A stretch of 64,000 nt of DNA from VAZQ01 sp963712565 (lineage in GTDB: Bacteria > Pseudomonadota > Alphaproteobacteria > Rhizobiales > Xanthobacteraceae), in the NCBI GenBank assembly GCA_963712565.1, contig CAVQIP010000018.1:124001-188000 (forward strand), given 5' to 3'. Below the pieces are notes generated by a model that was given only the letters and a program-made list of their open reading frames with translations, was not told where the DNA came from and searched no databases. The number at the start of each line of letters is the position of its first letter. The stretch's first letter is position 1. Made by a program: the position numbers and the translations under genes. Positions 17,906-26,489 of the stretch are shown piece after piece.

Positions 17906-18442
17906 TCAGCCCCTCGCCAGATAGGCGGCGAGCTGGTCGAAGGTTCCGGTCCAGCCCTGCCGCATGCTGTCGTGCCCGAGGTCGAACGTCTTGCGTTCGA
18001 CCTCGGTCGCGGCGTGCGGCGACCACCGCACGCTGATCCTGGTCTTGCCGCCCTGTTCGGTGAAAGTGATCGTCGACAGCGTCTCGCGCGGCCAGTCCGG
18101 GCTCAGCGGATGGCGGGTCACGCCCCCCTGCTCGTCCGAAAACGAGGCGATGAATACCAGCCGTTCCGGCGCGACGATCTCGCGGTAGGTGAGCTTGCCC
18201 CACATCTCCTGGCCGTCGGCGGAGCGCAGGCAGTAGTGGAAGGCGCCGCCCGGCCGCAGATCGACCTTGGCGTGCCGCGGCGTGAAACCTTTCGGCCCCC
18301 ACCACTGCTTGAGCTGTTCGGGATCGGTCCACGCCTTCCACACCCGTTCGCGCGGCGCATCGACGGTGCGCTCGATCACGAACTCCTCCGCGGCCGTCGC
18401 AGAACGCGCGGCCGTGGCCGTTGCAGTCTTGTTCGCGGTCAT
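17906..18442 (-). CDS. SRPBCC (AHSA1-type) domain protein
   Basis: 178 residues from ATG 18442, which has GGAG about 11 bases upstream; a GTG at 18487 overlapping the previous stop is the alternative and would add 15 residues. The sequence is a START-like ligand-binding fold of the AHSA1/PF08327 type: FVIERTVDAPRERVWKAWTD, WWGPKGFTP, GGAFHYCLRS, and the closing GWTGTFDQLAAYL. The ligand is unknown. It is the last of three genes (VOC, VOC, SRPBCC) pointing away from a MarR regulator. That gene group is common in soil bacteria and probably deals with small organic compounds. Confidence 0.88.
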   Translation of the reverse strand: MTANKTATATAARSATAAEEFVIERTVDAPRERVWKAWTDPEQLKQWWGPKGFTPRHAKVDLRPGGAFHYCLRSADGQEMWGKLTYREIVAPERLVFIASFSDEQGGVTRHPLSPDWPRETLSTITFTEQGGKTRISVRWSPHAATEVERKTFDLGHDSMRQGWTGTFDQLAAYLARG

Positions 18443-18483
18443 GATTGCTGATCTCCGGTCGGTGGCTGCTGTTGTCGCGGCGC

Positions 18484-18897
18484 TCACTGCTCCAGTATGA
18501 CCATCCAGCCGACGCCGAAGCGGTCGGCGACCATGCCGAAGCGCTTGGCGAAGAACGTCTTGCCGAGCGGCATCCGCACCTCTCCGCCGTCGGCGAGCGC
18601 CGTGAACATGCGGTCGGCCTCCGCTTCATTCCTGGCATTGAGCGAGAGCGAGAAGCCCTCGAATTTCGGTTTGCCCTGGGCGCAGCCGTCGGACGCCATC
18701 ACCGGCGTGCCGTTGATCTGCAGGCACGCGTGCATGACTTTGTTGTCGCTGCCGGGCGGCACCATGCCGGGCGGCGGCGGCTCCGGGCTTTCCTTGTAGC
18801 GCATCATCATCCCGACCTCGGCGCCGAGCGCCTTCTTGTAGAACTCGATCGCCTCCTCGCAGCGGCCGTCGAAGAACAGATACGGTGTCACTGGCAT
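18484..18897 (-). CDS. VOC family protein (PhnB/glyoxalase-like)
   Basis: 137 residues from ATG 18897. It is a small vicinal-oxygen-chelate fold: MPVTPYLFFDGRCEEAIEFY at the start, MHACLQINGTPVMASD in the middle, and FGMVADRFGVGWMVI at the end, as in PhnB-like proteins. Substrate unknown. It lies 44 bases after the other VOC gene, and its stop overlaps a possible GTG start of the SRPBCC gene, which supports co-translation. Confidence 0.9.
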   Translation of the reverse strand: MPVTPYLFFDGRCEEAIEFYKKALGAEVGMMMRYKESPEPPPPGMVPPGSDNKVMHACLQINGTPVMASDGCAQGKPKFEGFSLSLNARNEAEADRMFTALADGGEVRMPLGKTFFAKRFGMVADRFGVGWMVILEQ

Positions 18898-18941
18898 GGT
18901 CTTTCCCTTTCGAAATTGTTGCGATGATGCGGTAGCTAGGT

Positions 18942-19436
18942 TCAGGCGGCTTGCGCCCGTTGCAGGGCCGCGAGGTCGATCTTGCGCATCTGCAACATCG
19001 ACCGCATGACCCGTTGCGCCTTGTCGGAATTCTCGTCCATCAGCATCTGAGGCAGCGCCCGGGGGATGACCTGCCAGGATAGGCCGAACTTGTCCTTGAG
19101 CCAGCCGCACGGCCCCTCCTCGCCGCCCTTGGCAAGGGCGCTCCAGAAGTAATCGATCTCCTGCTGGTTCTCGCAGTGCACCTGGAACGACACCGCCTCG
19201 TTGAACTTGAACTGCGGGCCGCCGTTGAGCGCGAGGAATTTCTGCCCCTCGATCTCGAACTCCGCGGTCATGACCGTTCCCGCCTTCTTGCCGTGAATCT
19301 CGAAGCCCTCTTTTCCGTAGCGGCTGATCTTGCCGATCTTGGAATTCTTGAAGACAAACGCATAGAATTTCGCCGCCTCTTCGGCCTGGGTATCGAACCA
19401 CAGGCAGGGGGTGATCTTTTGTGCCGTCATCTGCAT
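18942..19436 (-). CDS. VOC family protein (3-dmu-9_3-mt/PhnB-like)
   Basis: 164 residues from ATG 19436, preceded by GAGGGAAG. The open frame extends to 19553 but that part overlaps the marR promoter. Typical text: ITPCLWFDTQAEEAAKFY, FLALNGGPQFKFNEAVSF, CGWLKDKFGLSWQVIP. It is the first gene of the leftward VOC-VOC-SRPBCC set and faces marR across 110 bases. Confidence 0.9.
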   Translation of the reverse strand: MQMTAQKITPCLWFDTQAEEAAKFYAFVFKNSKIGKISRYGKEGFEIHGKKAGTVMTAEFEIEGQKFLALNGGPQFKFNEAVSFQVHCENQQEIDYFWSALAKGGEEGPCGWLKDKFGLSWQVIPRALPQMLMDENSDKAQRVMRSMLQMRKIDLAALQRAQAA

Positions 19437-19511
19437 GATCTGCTTCCCTCGCGTTGCGTTTGCTCTGCATACGACATCAGGGGCTTGTGCCTCCGCCGGC
19501 CCCCGTCGCGG

Positions 19512-19540
19512 TTGACATAATACGTTGATATCAACATAAT
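19512..19540 (+). promoter_or_regulatory. Sigma-70 promoter of the marR gene
   Basis: TTGACA (19512-19517) and CATAAT (19535-19540) are separated by exactly 17 bases. Transcription would start around 19546-19548, at the ATG of marR (19547), so the message is probably leaderless. Confidence 0.75.
19524..19535. promoter_or_regulatory. Candidate MarR operator
   Basis: GTTGATATCAAC is a perfect 12-bp palindrome placed inside the promoter spacer. Binding there would block RNA polymerase, giving autorepression of marR and possibly control of the divergent VOC genes. The binding protein is inferred from position. Confidence 0.65.
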
Positions 19541-19546
19541 TGTGGC

Positions 19547-19993
19547 ATGTCAAAGGCGACCGAAGTTCCGTACGAGACCACGCTGTTCGTTCGGGACACC
19601 TGCCTGTGCCTGCACCTACAGCGCGCGGCGCGGGCGCTGGCGCGGCGGTTCGACGACGCGCTGCGGCCGCTCGGCCTGACCAGCGGGCAGTATTCGATGA
19701 TGATGGCGCTGAACCGGCCGCAGCCGCCCAACATCGGCGCGGTGGCCTCCGTGCTGGCCATGGACCGCACCACGCTCACCGCCGCGCTCAAGCCGCTGCA
19801 GCGGCGCCGCCTCGTCTCGGTGCTGGTCGACCCCGACGACAAGCGCAGTCGCCGGCTCAAGCTGACGCCAGCGGGCCGCGCGCTGCTCGCGCGCGCCGTG
19901 CCGCTCTGGCGGCGCACCCACGCCGAGATCGACCGCCTGCTTCCGCCCGCCGGGCCCGACCGCTTGCGGCGCGACCTGCGCGCGCTGAGCTGA
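19547..19993 (+). CDS. MarR family transcriptional regulator
   Basis: 148 residues. A winged-helix repressor: CLHLQRAARALARRFDDALR forms the first dimer helix, LTSGQYSMMMALNR and IGAVASVLAMDRTTLTAALK the recognition region, RRRLVSVLVDPDDKRSRRLK the wing, with LTPAGRALL following. It faces the VOC-VOC-SRPBCC set. The ATG lies only 7 bases past the -10 box and there is no ribosome site upstream, so a leaderless transcript is likely. The inducer is unknown; the neighbours suggest an organic toxicant or its breakdown product. Confidence 0.92.
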   Translation: MSKATEVPYETTLFVRDTCLCLHLQRAARALARRFDDALRPLGLTSGQYSMMMALNRPQPPNIGAVASVLAMDRTTLTAALKPLQRRRLVSVLVDPDDKRSRRLKLTPAGRALLARAVPLWRRTHAEIDRLLPPAGPDRLRRDLRALS

Positions 19994-20121
19994 CCGACCT
20001 TCCGCTGGTGCACGGCTGCCTCCCTGATGCTCCCGGCGTTGCGCTGCCATGCCGTCCTGCATAGCGCGGTTGCCGACCGCGCAACCGGCCCCACCTACTG
20101 GCCAAGCGCGCCGGCGACGCA

Positions 20122-20163
20122 TGTCGGGAACCGCGAGCGACGATATTGCGTCGGGAACCGCGA
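20122..20163 (+). repeat. 15-bp direct repeat upstream of the AhpD-like gene
   Basis: GTCGGGAACCGCGAG occurs at 20122-20136 and again at 20149-20163, start-to-start spacing 27 bases. It lies about 105 bases before the next gene. It may be a chance duplication or a paired binding site. Confidence 0.35.
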
Positions 20164-20267
20164 GACGATGCGTCCTCGGACGGAAAGCATCGCCGCGCGT
20201 TCTTGTTCCGCGTTCTGTTCCGCGCCGTGTCGGAATGCCGGCTGCCCCAACCGATCAGGAGGCCTCC

Positions 20268-20726
20268 ATGACCCAACGCTTGAACCCCTACGCCGTCGCC
20301 CCCGACGGCGTCGCCGCCCTCGTCGCGGTGGAGAAATATCTGCAAAGCTGCGGCCTCGATCAGCGGCTGGTCCTTCTGGTCAAGACGCGGGTGTCGCAGA
20401 TCAACGGCTGCGCCTATTGCCTGCACATGCACACCGAGGAAGCGCGCAAGCTCGGGGAAACGGAAGCGCGGCTCTACCTGCTCGATGCCTGGTACGAGTC
20501 CAGCCTGTACTCGGAGCGCGAGCGCGCTGCGCTCGCCTGGGCGGAAGCATTGACGCACATCGCGAGCACGCATGCACCCGACGAAGTCTACGACCGCGCG
20601 CGACGCCAGTTCTCGGACAAGGAGCTCGCCGATCTGTCGATCGTCATCGCCATGATCAACGCCTGGAACCGCCTGGCGATCAGCGCGCGGACCGCACACC
20701 CGGCGGACCGCGCCAAGGCCGCCTGA
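20268..20726 (+). CDS. Carboxymuconolactone decarboxylase/AhpD-like protein
   Basis: 152 residues from ATG 20268, placed just behind AGGAGG (20258-20263). The AhpD-type redox motif is present as NGCAYCLHMHTEEARKLGE (CxxC followed by His), where the two cysteines perform thiol-disulfide chemistry. Proteins of this size with that motif act as alkylhydroperoxidase-like peroxidases or unknown oxidoreductases. It follows marR on the same strand after about 270 bases; whether it is part of the regulon is not shown. Confidence 0.9.
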   Translation: MTQRLNPYAVAPDGVAALVAVEKYLQSCGLDQRLVLLVKTRVSQINGCAYCLHMHTEEARKLGETEARLYLLDAWYESSLYSERERAALAWAEALTHIASTHAPDEVYDRARRQFSDKELADLSIVIAMINAWNRLAISARTAHPADRAKAA

Positions 20727-20825
20727 CCGACAAGCCGTCCCCTGGGATGACGGCCCGGCACGCCGCGCAACCGCGCGCCGGGCCGCCAGCGTGAGGTGAC
20801 TGATGTTCCGCCGCGGCCGCGGTCT

Positions 20826-21407
20826 TCAATCTTGCGGAATTCTTCCGCTGCGCTCGCTCTTGTACGGTTTCAGCTCCACCTGCGCCGCCGCCAGCCGCCG
20901 GTAGAGATTGCGCCGACGAACCAGCGGCCACCACTCATACAGGAATATTTCGATCGGCCGCCAGTTCGCGACCCATCCGAAAATCAGCAGGCTCTCCACG
21001 ATCAACCCGGCAACCGGCTGCGGCGCAAGCCTGATCACCACGGTCTGAGCGACGATGACGGAGAACGAGAGCACCGCGACGCCGATGCCGAGCGCGCGCC
21101 GGCCGACCCGAAACAGCTCCTTGAGATCGAGGCCGATGATGCGGGCGCGATAGCCGAAATAGCCGGTGATCGCCGCGGCGATCTCGCCCGCTTCCGGAAG
21201 CGACGCCTCTGTTTGCGGCAGATGCACGACGATGCGCAGCGCTCGGTCCGCGGGCAGCTCTCTGGCCCAACTGACGATGAACTCCTCCGCCTCCTTGTCG
21301 AGATCGCGCTCGCGAAACGGGAACGGGTCGAGGGTGTGAAAGAGCTGGGAGACATCCCCGATCCGCAGCTCGATCGCGCCTCCTGCTGCCGCTGCTTGCT
21401 CAGGCAT
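20826..21407 (-). CDS. Uncharacterised membrane protein
   Basis: 193 residues from ATG 21407. The N-terminal ~100 residues are soluble (FHTLDPFPFRERDLDKEAEE, RALRIVVHLP), followed by two hydrophobic segments (ALGIGVAVLSFSVIVAQTVV and PVAGLIVESLLIFGWVANW), then a basic amphipathic tail (WWPLVRRRNLYRRLAAAQV). I recognise no named family. It is convergent with the AhpD-like gene and divergent from a solute receptor. Codon use and length support a real gene; function unknown. Confidence 0.7.
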   Translation of the reverse strand: MPEQAAAAGGAIELRIGDVSQLFHTLDPFPFRERDLDKEAEEFIVSWARELPADRALRIVVHLPQTEASLPEAGEIAAAITGYFGYRARIIGLDLKELFRVGRRALGIGVAVLSFSVIVAQTVVIRLAPQPVAGLIVESLLIFGWVANWRPIEIFLYEWWPLVRRRNLYRRLAAAQVELKPYKSERSGRIPQD

Positions 21408-21617
21408 GTGCGCCTCGATTGCGGCCGCGGGCCGCATTATCGCCCGTCGCCACGGCCGCCCCATTCCTACTCCTGATCGGGCGGCCACGGCCAGGACGAG
21501 ATCCGGGTCCGGGCCTCGCCTGCGCCTCGGTCGCGGCAGAGTTGATGAAGCGGGCGCATTCATCCATGCTGCGCGCAAGCCGGCGCCGCGCCAGCCGGCA
21601 GATCGTGGGAGGATCCT

Positions 21618-22622
21618 ATGAGCCGACGTGCCGTCATTTCGACGCTGATCGCCGCGGCGCTGTTGCCGGCGGCGGCTTTGTTGTCCGCGACGGTGCTTTG
21701 GCCCGCGGCCGCGGTGGCGCAAGGCTATCCGGTAAAGCCGATCAAGCTCATCGTGCCGTTCCCGGCCGGCGGCCCCGCCGATTTCTTCTCGCGCACCCTC
21801 GCCAACGGGCTCGGCCCCGAGCTCGGGCAGCAGATCGTGCTGGAGAACCGCACCGGCGCCGGCGGCTCGACCGGGATCGACGCCGTCGCCAAGAGCCCGC
21901 CCGACGGCTACACGCTCGGGCTGAGCAGCGGGTCGGTGCTCTCCGCCATTCCGTTCATGACCAGCAAGTTTCCGTTCGACTGGCAGAAGGATCTCGCGCT
22001 GCTGACCTTGGTGTCGCGCGTGCGCGAGGTGCTGGTGGTGCATCCGTCGCTCCCCGTCAATACGCTGCAGGAGCTCGTGAGCTACGCGCGCGCCAATCCG
22101 CGCAAGATCAGCTTCGGCTCGGCCGGCACCGGAACCTTCACGCATATGGCGGTCGAACTCCTCAAGATCGAGGCCAAGATCGATCTCGTGCACGTGCCCT
22201 ACCGCGGCGCGGCCCCGGCGGTGAACGACCTTCTGGGCGGACACATCCAGATGATCGTGCTCGACGTTCCGGTGCTGCTGCCGCACATCCGAGCGGGCAA
22301 GGTCAAGGCGCTCGCGGTGACCTCGGCGACGCGCACGGCGGCGCTTCCCGAGGTGCCCACCACGGGCGAGGCCGGCTTGAAGACCGTGCTGTCGGACAAT
22401 TGGTACGGGCTGGTGGCGCCGGCGGGCATGCCGGCCGACGTCCAGGACAAGCTGCAGCGCGCCGCCACCGCCACGCTGCGCTCGGCCGAGCTGAAACAGC
22501 ATTTCGATACCCAGGACGCCGTGCCGTCGCCGACCACGCCGGCCGAATTCGCGGCGTTCGTGAAAACCGAGCAGGCCAAGTGGGAACCGGTGGTGAACGC
22601 ACTCGGCATCAAGCTCGAGTGA
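21618..22622 (+). CDS. Bug/TctC family tripartite tricarboxylate transporter solute-binding protein
   Basis: 334 residues, start ATG 21618 behind GGGAGG. A Sec signal peptide runs to about residue 35 (ending AAAVAQGYP). The mature part has the hallmark KPIKLIVPFPAGGPADFFSR and KISFGSAGTGTFTHMAVELL segments of Bug receptors, which bind carboxylates in the periplasm. No TctA/TctB membrane partners are present, as is usual for the many orphan Bug genes. Two crotonases and an HMG-CoA-lyase-like gene follow in the same direction, so the bound solute may be an organic acid that enters acyl-CoA degradation; that link is inference from context. Confidence 0.93.
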   Translation: MSRRAVISTLIAAALLPAAALLSATVLWPAAAVAQGYPVKPIKLIVPFPAGGPADFFSRTLANGLGPELGQQIVLENRTGAGGSTGIDAVAKSPPDGYTLGLSSGSVLSAIPFMTSKFPFDWQKDLALLTLVSRVREVLVVHPSLPVNTLQELVSYARANPRKISFGSAGTGTFTHMAVELLKIEAKIDLVHVPYRGAAPAVNDLLGGHIQMIVLDVPVLLPHIRAGKVKALAVTSATRTAALPEVPTTGEAGLKTVLSDNWYGLVAPAGMPADVQDKLQRAATATLRSAELKQHFDTQDAVPSPTTPAEFAAFVKTEQAKWEPVVNALGIKLE

Positions 22623-22680
22623 TGCGGTCGCCGTGACGGGTCCCGGTGTCGTTGTTTGAGGCACGTCCTGCGTCCGTCGT

Positions 22681-22699
22681 GGCCGGACATGCTCCGGCC
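22681..22699. repeat. Small palindromic repeat
   Basis: GGCCGGA (22681-22687) and TCCGGCC (22693-22699) flank a 5-base loop, between the Bug receptor and the first crotonase. The surrounding CGTCGTGGCCGGACATGCTC resembles a repeat seen at 12247-12301. Confidence 0.5.
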
Positions 22700-22760
22700 A
22701 TCCCGGCTGTCTGCGGTGACAAACATCGAGGCGTGAATGACATGGGGGAGAGGTAACCAG

Positions 22761-23492
22761 ATGTCGTCGGAGCTGTTGCTGACTGAGGATCGCGGGCCGG
22801 TGCGCATCCTGACCATGAACCGGCCCGAGAAACGCAATGCGCTCAACCGCGCGCTCACGCAGGCGCTGCTCGATGGCCTGCGCGCCGCCGATGCCGACGA
22901 CAGCATCCGCAGCATCGTGCTCACCGGCGCGGGGCCCGCCTTCTGCGCCGGCGCCGACTTGGCCGAATTCAAGGACCTGACGCCGGACAAGACGCACCTG
23001 GTCGCGCAGCGCGCCGAGCTGACGATGAACCTCCAGGGCATCTTCTCGCGCCTGACCAAGCCGGTCGTCACCGCCGTCAACGGCGCCGCCATGGGCGGCG
23101 GCGCCGGATTGGCCCTCGCCGGCGACGTGGCGCTGATGGCATCGACCGCCAAGCTCGGCTACCCCGAGGTGAGGCACGGCATCGTCGCCGCGGTCGTGAT
23201 GGCCGGATTGCTGCGCAATGCCGGCTGCAAGGCGGCGTTCGAGCTGGTGGCCGGCGGCGAGCCGGTGGACGCGGCGCGCGCCCTGGCGCTCGGTCTCGTC
23301 AATCGCGTGAGCGCGCCCGCTGCGCTGATGACCGAGGCGTGCGCCATGGCGGAGCAATTCGCCGCCGTCGACCGCGCGGCCATGGCCGCGACCAAGGCGC
23401 TGTTCTACCGTGTGCTCGACCTGCCGTTCGCGCAGGCGCTGGAGGAGGGCCGCGACGTCAACAAGCGCATGCGCGCGTTCCGGACATCGTGA
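22761..23492 (+). CDS. Enoyl-CoA hydratase/isomerase family protein
   Basis: 243 residues from ATG 22761, behind GGGGGAGAGG. A crotonase fold: RPEKRNALNRALTQALLDGL, the oxyanion-hole CAGADLAEF and AAMGGGAGLALAGDVALMA. The position of the first catalytic glutamate (usually GGGCEL) is Gly here, while the second is kept in YPEVRHGI. That suggests isomerase or other crotonase chemistry, not plain hydration. Second gene of the Bug-ECH-ECH-lyase run. Confidence 0.9.
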   Translation: MSSELLLTEDRGPVRILTMNRPEKRNALNRALTQALLDGLRAADADDSIRSIVLTGAGPAFCAGADLAEFKDLTPDKTHLVAQRAELTMNLQGIFSRLTKPVVTAVNGAAMGGGAGLALAGDVALMASTAKLGYPEVRHGIVAAVVMAGLLRNAGCKAAFELVAGGEPVDAARALALGLVNRVSAPAALMTEACAMAEQFAAVDRAAMAATKALFYRVLDLPFAQALEEGRDVNKRMRAFRTS

Positions 23493-23535
23493 GGTCGGCC
23501 GAGCGTATCGCGCAGCTCAAAGAGGCAAGGGCGAC

Positions 23536-24315
23536 ATGACGATGACCACCGTCCTCTACGACTGCGCCGATGGCGTCGCCACCATCACGCTCAACCGCCC
23601 GCACAGCCGCAACGCGCTCAACCGCGCCATGTGCGAGGATCTGGTGTCAGCGGCCGCCGCCGCGGCCGCCGACCGCGAGGTCCGGCTGGTGCTGGTGCGG
23701 GGCGCCGGACCGGTGTTCTGCGCCGGCGCCGACCTCAAGGAACGCGCGGGCATGAGCGTCGACGAAGTGCGCAACCGGCGGCTGCGGGGCTTCGCCGCCT
23801 ATCACGCGCTCGAAGCGCTGCCGATGCCGACCATCGCCGTGGTGCACGGCGCGGCGATCGGCTCCGGCAGCGAGATTGCCGCGGCCTGCGATTTCATCAT
23901 CGCCACGCCGGACGCGACGTTCTCCACCCCCGAGGCGATGTGGGGCACGGTGGGCGCGACGCAGCGGCTGGCGCGGGTGCTGGGCAAGCGGCTGGCGAAG
24001 GATTTGATGTTCACCGGACGCAAGCTCAGCGCCGAAGAGACCAGGACCGCCGGGCTGGTGACGCGCATCGTCGAGGCGGGCCACCTCGACCAGGCGCTCG
24101 CGGAGATCGCCGCAACTATCGGCAAGGCCTCGGCCACGGGGCTGCGCCAGGCCAAGCGCTGCATCGATCAGGGCAGCGAGCTCGATCCGCGCGGGGCGCT
24201 CGCGGTCGAGCTGCTCGCGATCGAGGAAAATCTCGCCCAGGACGCGCAAGGGCCGGATGCGCGAAGCGAGGATAGCTGGCGCAGCCGCATGGCGCAGTTC
24301 AAAGGCTCGACATGA
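23536..24315 (+). CDS. Enoyl-CoA hydratase family protein
   Basis: 259 residues from ATG 23536. Crotonase with both catalytic glutamates in place: GSGSEIAAACDF and TPEAMWGTVGATQRLARVLG. CAGADLKERAGMS supplies the oxyanion loop. It is a likely hydratase acting on an enoyl-CoA, fitting the neighbour crotonase and the lyase-like gene downstream. It starts 43 bases after the previous stop; its own stop overlaps the start of a 23-codon frame that leads into the next gene. Confidence 0.92.
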   Translation: MTMTTVLYDCADGVATITLNRPHSRNALNRAMCEDLVSAAAAAAADREVRLVLVRGAGPVFCAGADLKERAGMSVDEVRNRRLRGFAAYHALEALPMPTIAVVHGAAIGSGSEIAAACDFIIATPDATFSTPEAMWGTVGATQRLARVLGKRLAKDLMFTGRKLSAEETRTAGLVTRIVEAGHLDQALAEIAATIGKASATGLRQAKRCIDQGSELDPRGALAVELLAIEENLAQDAQGPDARSEDSWRSRMAQFKGST

Positions 24316-24379
24316 GCTCGAAGCGGTTGCGCGAACACGCGATCCGGGAGCGCAAGCCCGATGCGCCGGGAGCGGCGCG

Positions 24380-25315
24380 ATGAGCGACGTCGTCCTGTGC
24401 GAATGCTTCGCGCGCGACGGCCTGCAGCACGAGACGCAGTTCGTGCCGACGCAGCGCAAGCGCGCGCTGATCGAGCGCTTTGCCGATCTCGGCTTTCGGC
24501 GGATCGAGGCCACGTCCTATTCCAACCCCAAGGTGGTGCCGCAATTCGCCGATGCGAGCGCGCTGCTGGCCGCGCTCGCGCGCCGCGAGGACGTGCACTA
24601 CAAGGCGACCTGCGCCAATCTGCGCGCGGTCGAGCGCGCGCTCGCCGATCTCGCGGCCGGCTTCGGCGTGACCGAGCTCAGCCTGCTGGTATCGGCGAGC
24701 GAAGCGCATTCCATGCGCAACCTCAAACGCTCGCGCGCCGAGCAATGGAGCAACGTGGGCAAGATGGCGGCGGCGGCGCAGGGCCGTTTCCGGCTGATCG
24801 GAACGATCTCGGTCGCGTTCGGCTGCCCGTTCGAAGGCGCCGTCGATGGCGACGTGGTCGTGGCCGATGCACTGCGGTTCGGCGAGCTCGGCGTCGACCA
24901 CGTGGCGCTCGGCGACACCACCGGCATGGCCACGCCCGCGGCGGTGCAGGACTTGATCGGCCGCCTGCGGCGCGCGGCGCCGGGCATCACCCTGATCGCG
25001 CATCTGCACGACACGCGCGGAACCGGCCTGGTCAACGCGCTCGCCGCCCATGCTGCCGGCCTGCGCCATTTCGATTGCTCGTTCGGCGGGGTGGGCGGCC
25101 ATCCCGCGCAGGTGGAATACGGCGGCGGCCATACCGGCAACGTCTGCACCGAGGACCTGGTCAATCTGTTCGAGTCGCTCGGCATCCGCACCGGCATCGA
25201 TCTTTCCGGATTGCTCGAGACCGCACGCTGGTGCGAGGCGACGCTCGGCCGCGAGCTCCATGGGCGGGTCACCCGCAGCGGACTCAATCCGCTGCTGCAG
25301 CAGCCCGCGAATTAG
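24380..25315 (+). CDS. Hydroxymethylglutaryl-CoA lyase-like protein
   Basis: 311 residues from ATG 24380. A TIM-barrel of the HMG-CoA lyase family: ECFARDGLQHETQFVPTQRK at the start, metal site IAHLHDTRGTG, and GGVGGHPAQVEYGGGHTGNVCTED near the end. In HMG-CoA lyases the last motif starts GGCP with the catalytic Cys; here it is His241. The enzyme may therefore use a different substrate or mechanism. It ends the Bug-crotonase-crotonase run and its stop overlaps the convergent broken permease gene. Confidence 0.85.
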   Translation: MSDVVLCECFARDGLQHETQFVPTQRKRALIERFADLGFRRIEATSYSNPKVVPQFADASALLAALARREDVHYKATCANLRAVERALADLAAGFGVTELSLLVSASEAHSMRNLKRSRAEQWSNVGKMAAAAQGRFRLIGTISVAFGCPFEGAVDGDVVVADALRFGELGVDHVALGDTTGMATPAAVQDLIGRLRRAAPGITLIAHLHDTRGTGLVNALAAHAAGLRHFDCSFGGVGGHPAQVEYGGGHTGNVCTEDLVNLFESLGIRTGIDLSGLLETARWCEATLGRELHGRVTRSGLNPLLQQPAN

Positions 25316-26066
25316 AGCAGGCGGGAGGCGCGCACCAGTTGAAACGTGGAGAGCAGCACGATCACTGCCGCCCACCGCGATCATCAATGCCCGCGCCGGC
25401 ACGTGCTTGACGGCCCATCCCCCGAACGGCGCCGCCAGCACGCCGCCGAGCACGAGGGGAACGAGGTGCTCCAGCGGCAGTGGCCCCGAGCTCCGCAAAG
25501 AACGTGGTGGCCGCCGCAACGGTCACGAAAAACTCGGTGGTGTTGACCGAGCCCACGGTATGACGCGGCGCATGTCCCGAGCCGATGAGCGTCGAGGTCG
25601 TCACCGGTCCCCACCCGCCGCCGCCGCTGGCGTCGAGAAATCCCGCGACGAATCCGAGCGGCGCGGTCCAGCCGGCGGGCGCTCGCGGCGCGAGCGCGAT
25701 CCGCATCGATTTCCACAGAATGTAGAATCCCATGAGCAGCAGATAGCCGTAGACCAACCGGCGCCCTGCGGCGACGTCGATGTTCGACAGAATCCAGGCA
25801 CCCAGCACGGCGCCCAGCACGCCGGTCACTCCGAGGCGCGCCACCATCCGCCAGTCCACATTGCGATGATAGATATGCGAAGCCGCCGAAGCGCCGGTAG
25901 TGAAAATCTCGGCGGTATGGACCAGCGCGCTCGCCGGCGCCGGAGGCAGGCCCATGGTCAACAGCGCGGCGTTCGACAGCACGCCGTAGGCCATGCCGAG
26001 CGCGCCGTCCACCAATTGCGCCACAAAGCCGATTGCGAGCAGCAGCATGAATTCGGTGGTCACCAA
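25312..26066 (-). pseudogene. TauE/SafE family anion permease, broken at two sites
   Basis: Leftward from ATG 26066 the product is a normal TauE/SafE permease (LLLAIGFVAQLVDGALGMAY, ASAASHIYHRNVDWRMVARL, FLDASGGGGWGPV) up to TFFAELG near 25485. It then continues in the second frame (LEHLVPLVLGGVLAAPFGGW, ALMIAVGG) and near 25368 in the third (VIVLLSTFQLVRASRLL), ending at 25312 on top of the lyase stop. The 755 bases are a codon multiple plus two, so two single-base gains explain everything. The intact protein would be about 250 residues with 7-8 membrane helices, exporting or importing sulfonate-type anions. Confidence 0.85.
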
Positions 26067-26489
26067 ATTCCTCTCTCTCGATTCCGAGCTTCATTGACGA
26101 CGGCGTTGGCACAGACGCCGCAGGGTCGGTGCGCCCGAGCGTTCCTCCCGCCGTCCGGCACGATCACGACACCAGCCTTCCTCCTATCGCGCACAGAGAT
26201 CGCGCCGCGCCGGGCGAATCCTGCCCTCGGCACTCGCACATTTGCAAACCTCGGACCGGCATCGTGCCCGAGAAGCCGGCAATGACGGCGACGCCTGATC
26301 GATCCAGCAGCACGACGGCCACTTCCGGGCGGCCGATCCAACATCCCTTCCACATAGCAGATGTGCACGGAAGGGAGGCAAATTCCTCGCCGGTTCCCCG
26401 AGCCGGTCAGATAGACTTGCGCTACGGAAGAGCTTCGCAATGATCATCGAGGCTTCAACGACACAAACTAAAGACAGGGAGAGGAAGAC
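26067..26489. other. Intergenic region, 423 bp
   Basis: It separates the broken permease and the PQQ dehydrogenase, which point away from each other, so promoters for both are expected. No supported gene, repeat or clear operator was found. Confidence 0.4.

Noticed and set aside
20826..23357. 843-codon minus-strand frame
   Set aside because: Only its last ~190 codons (20826-21407) look like a protein; the rest is antisense to the Bug receptor and a crotonase.
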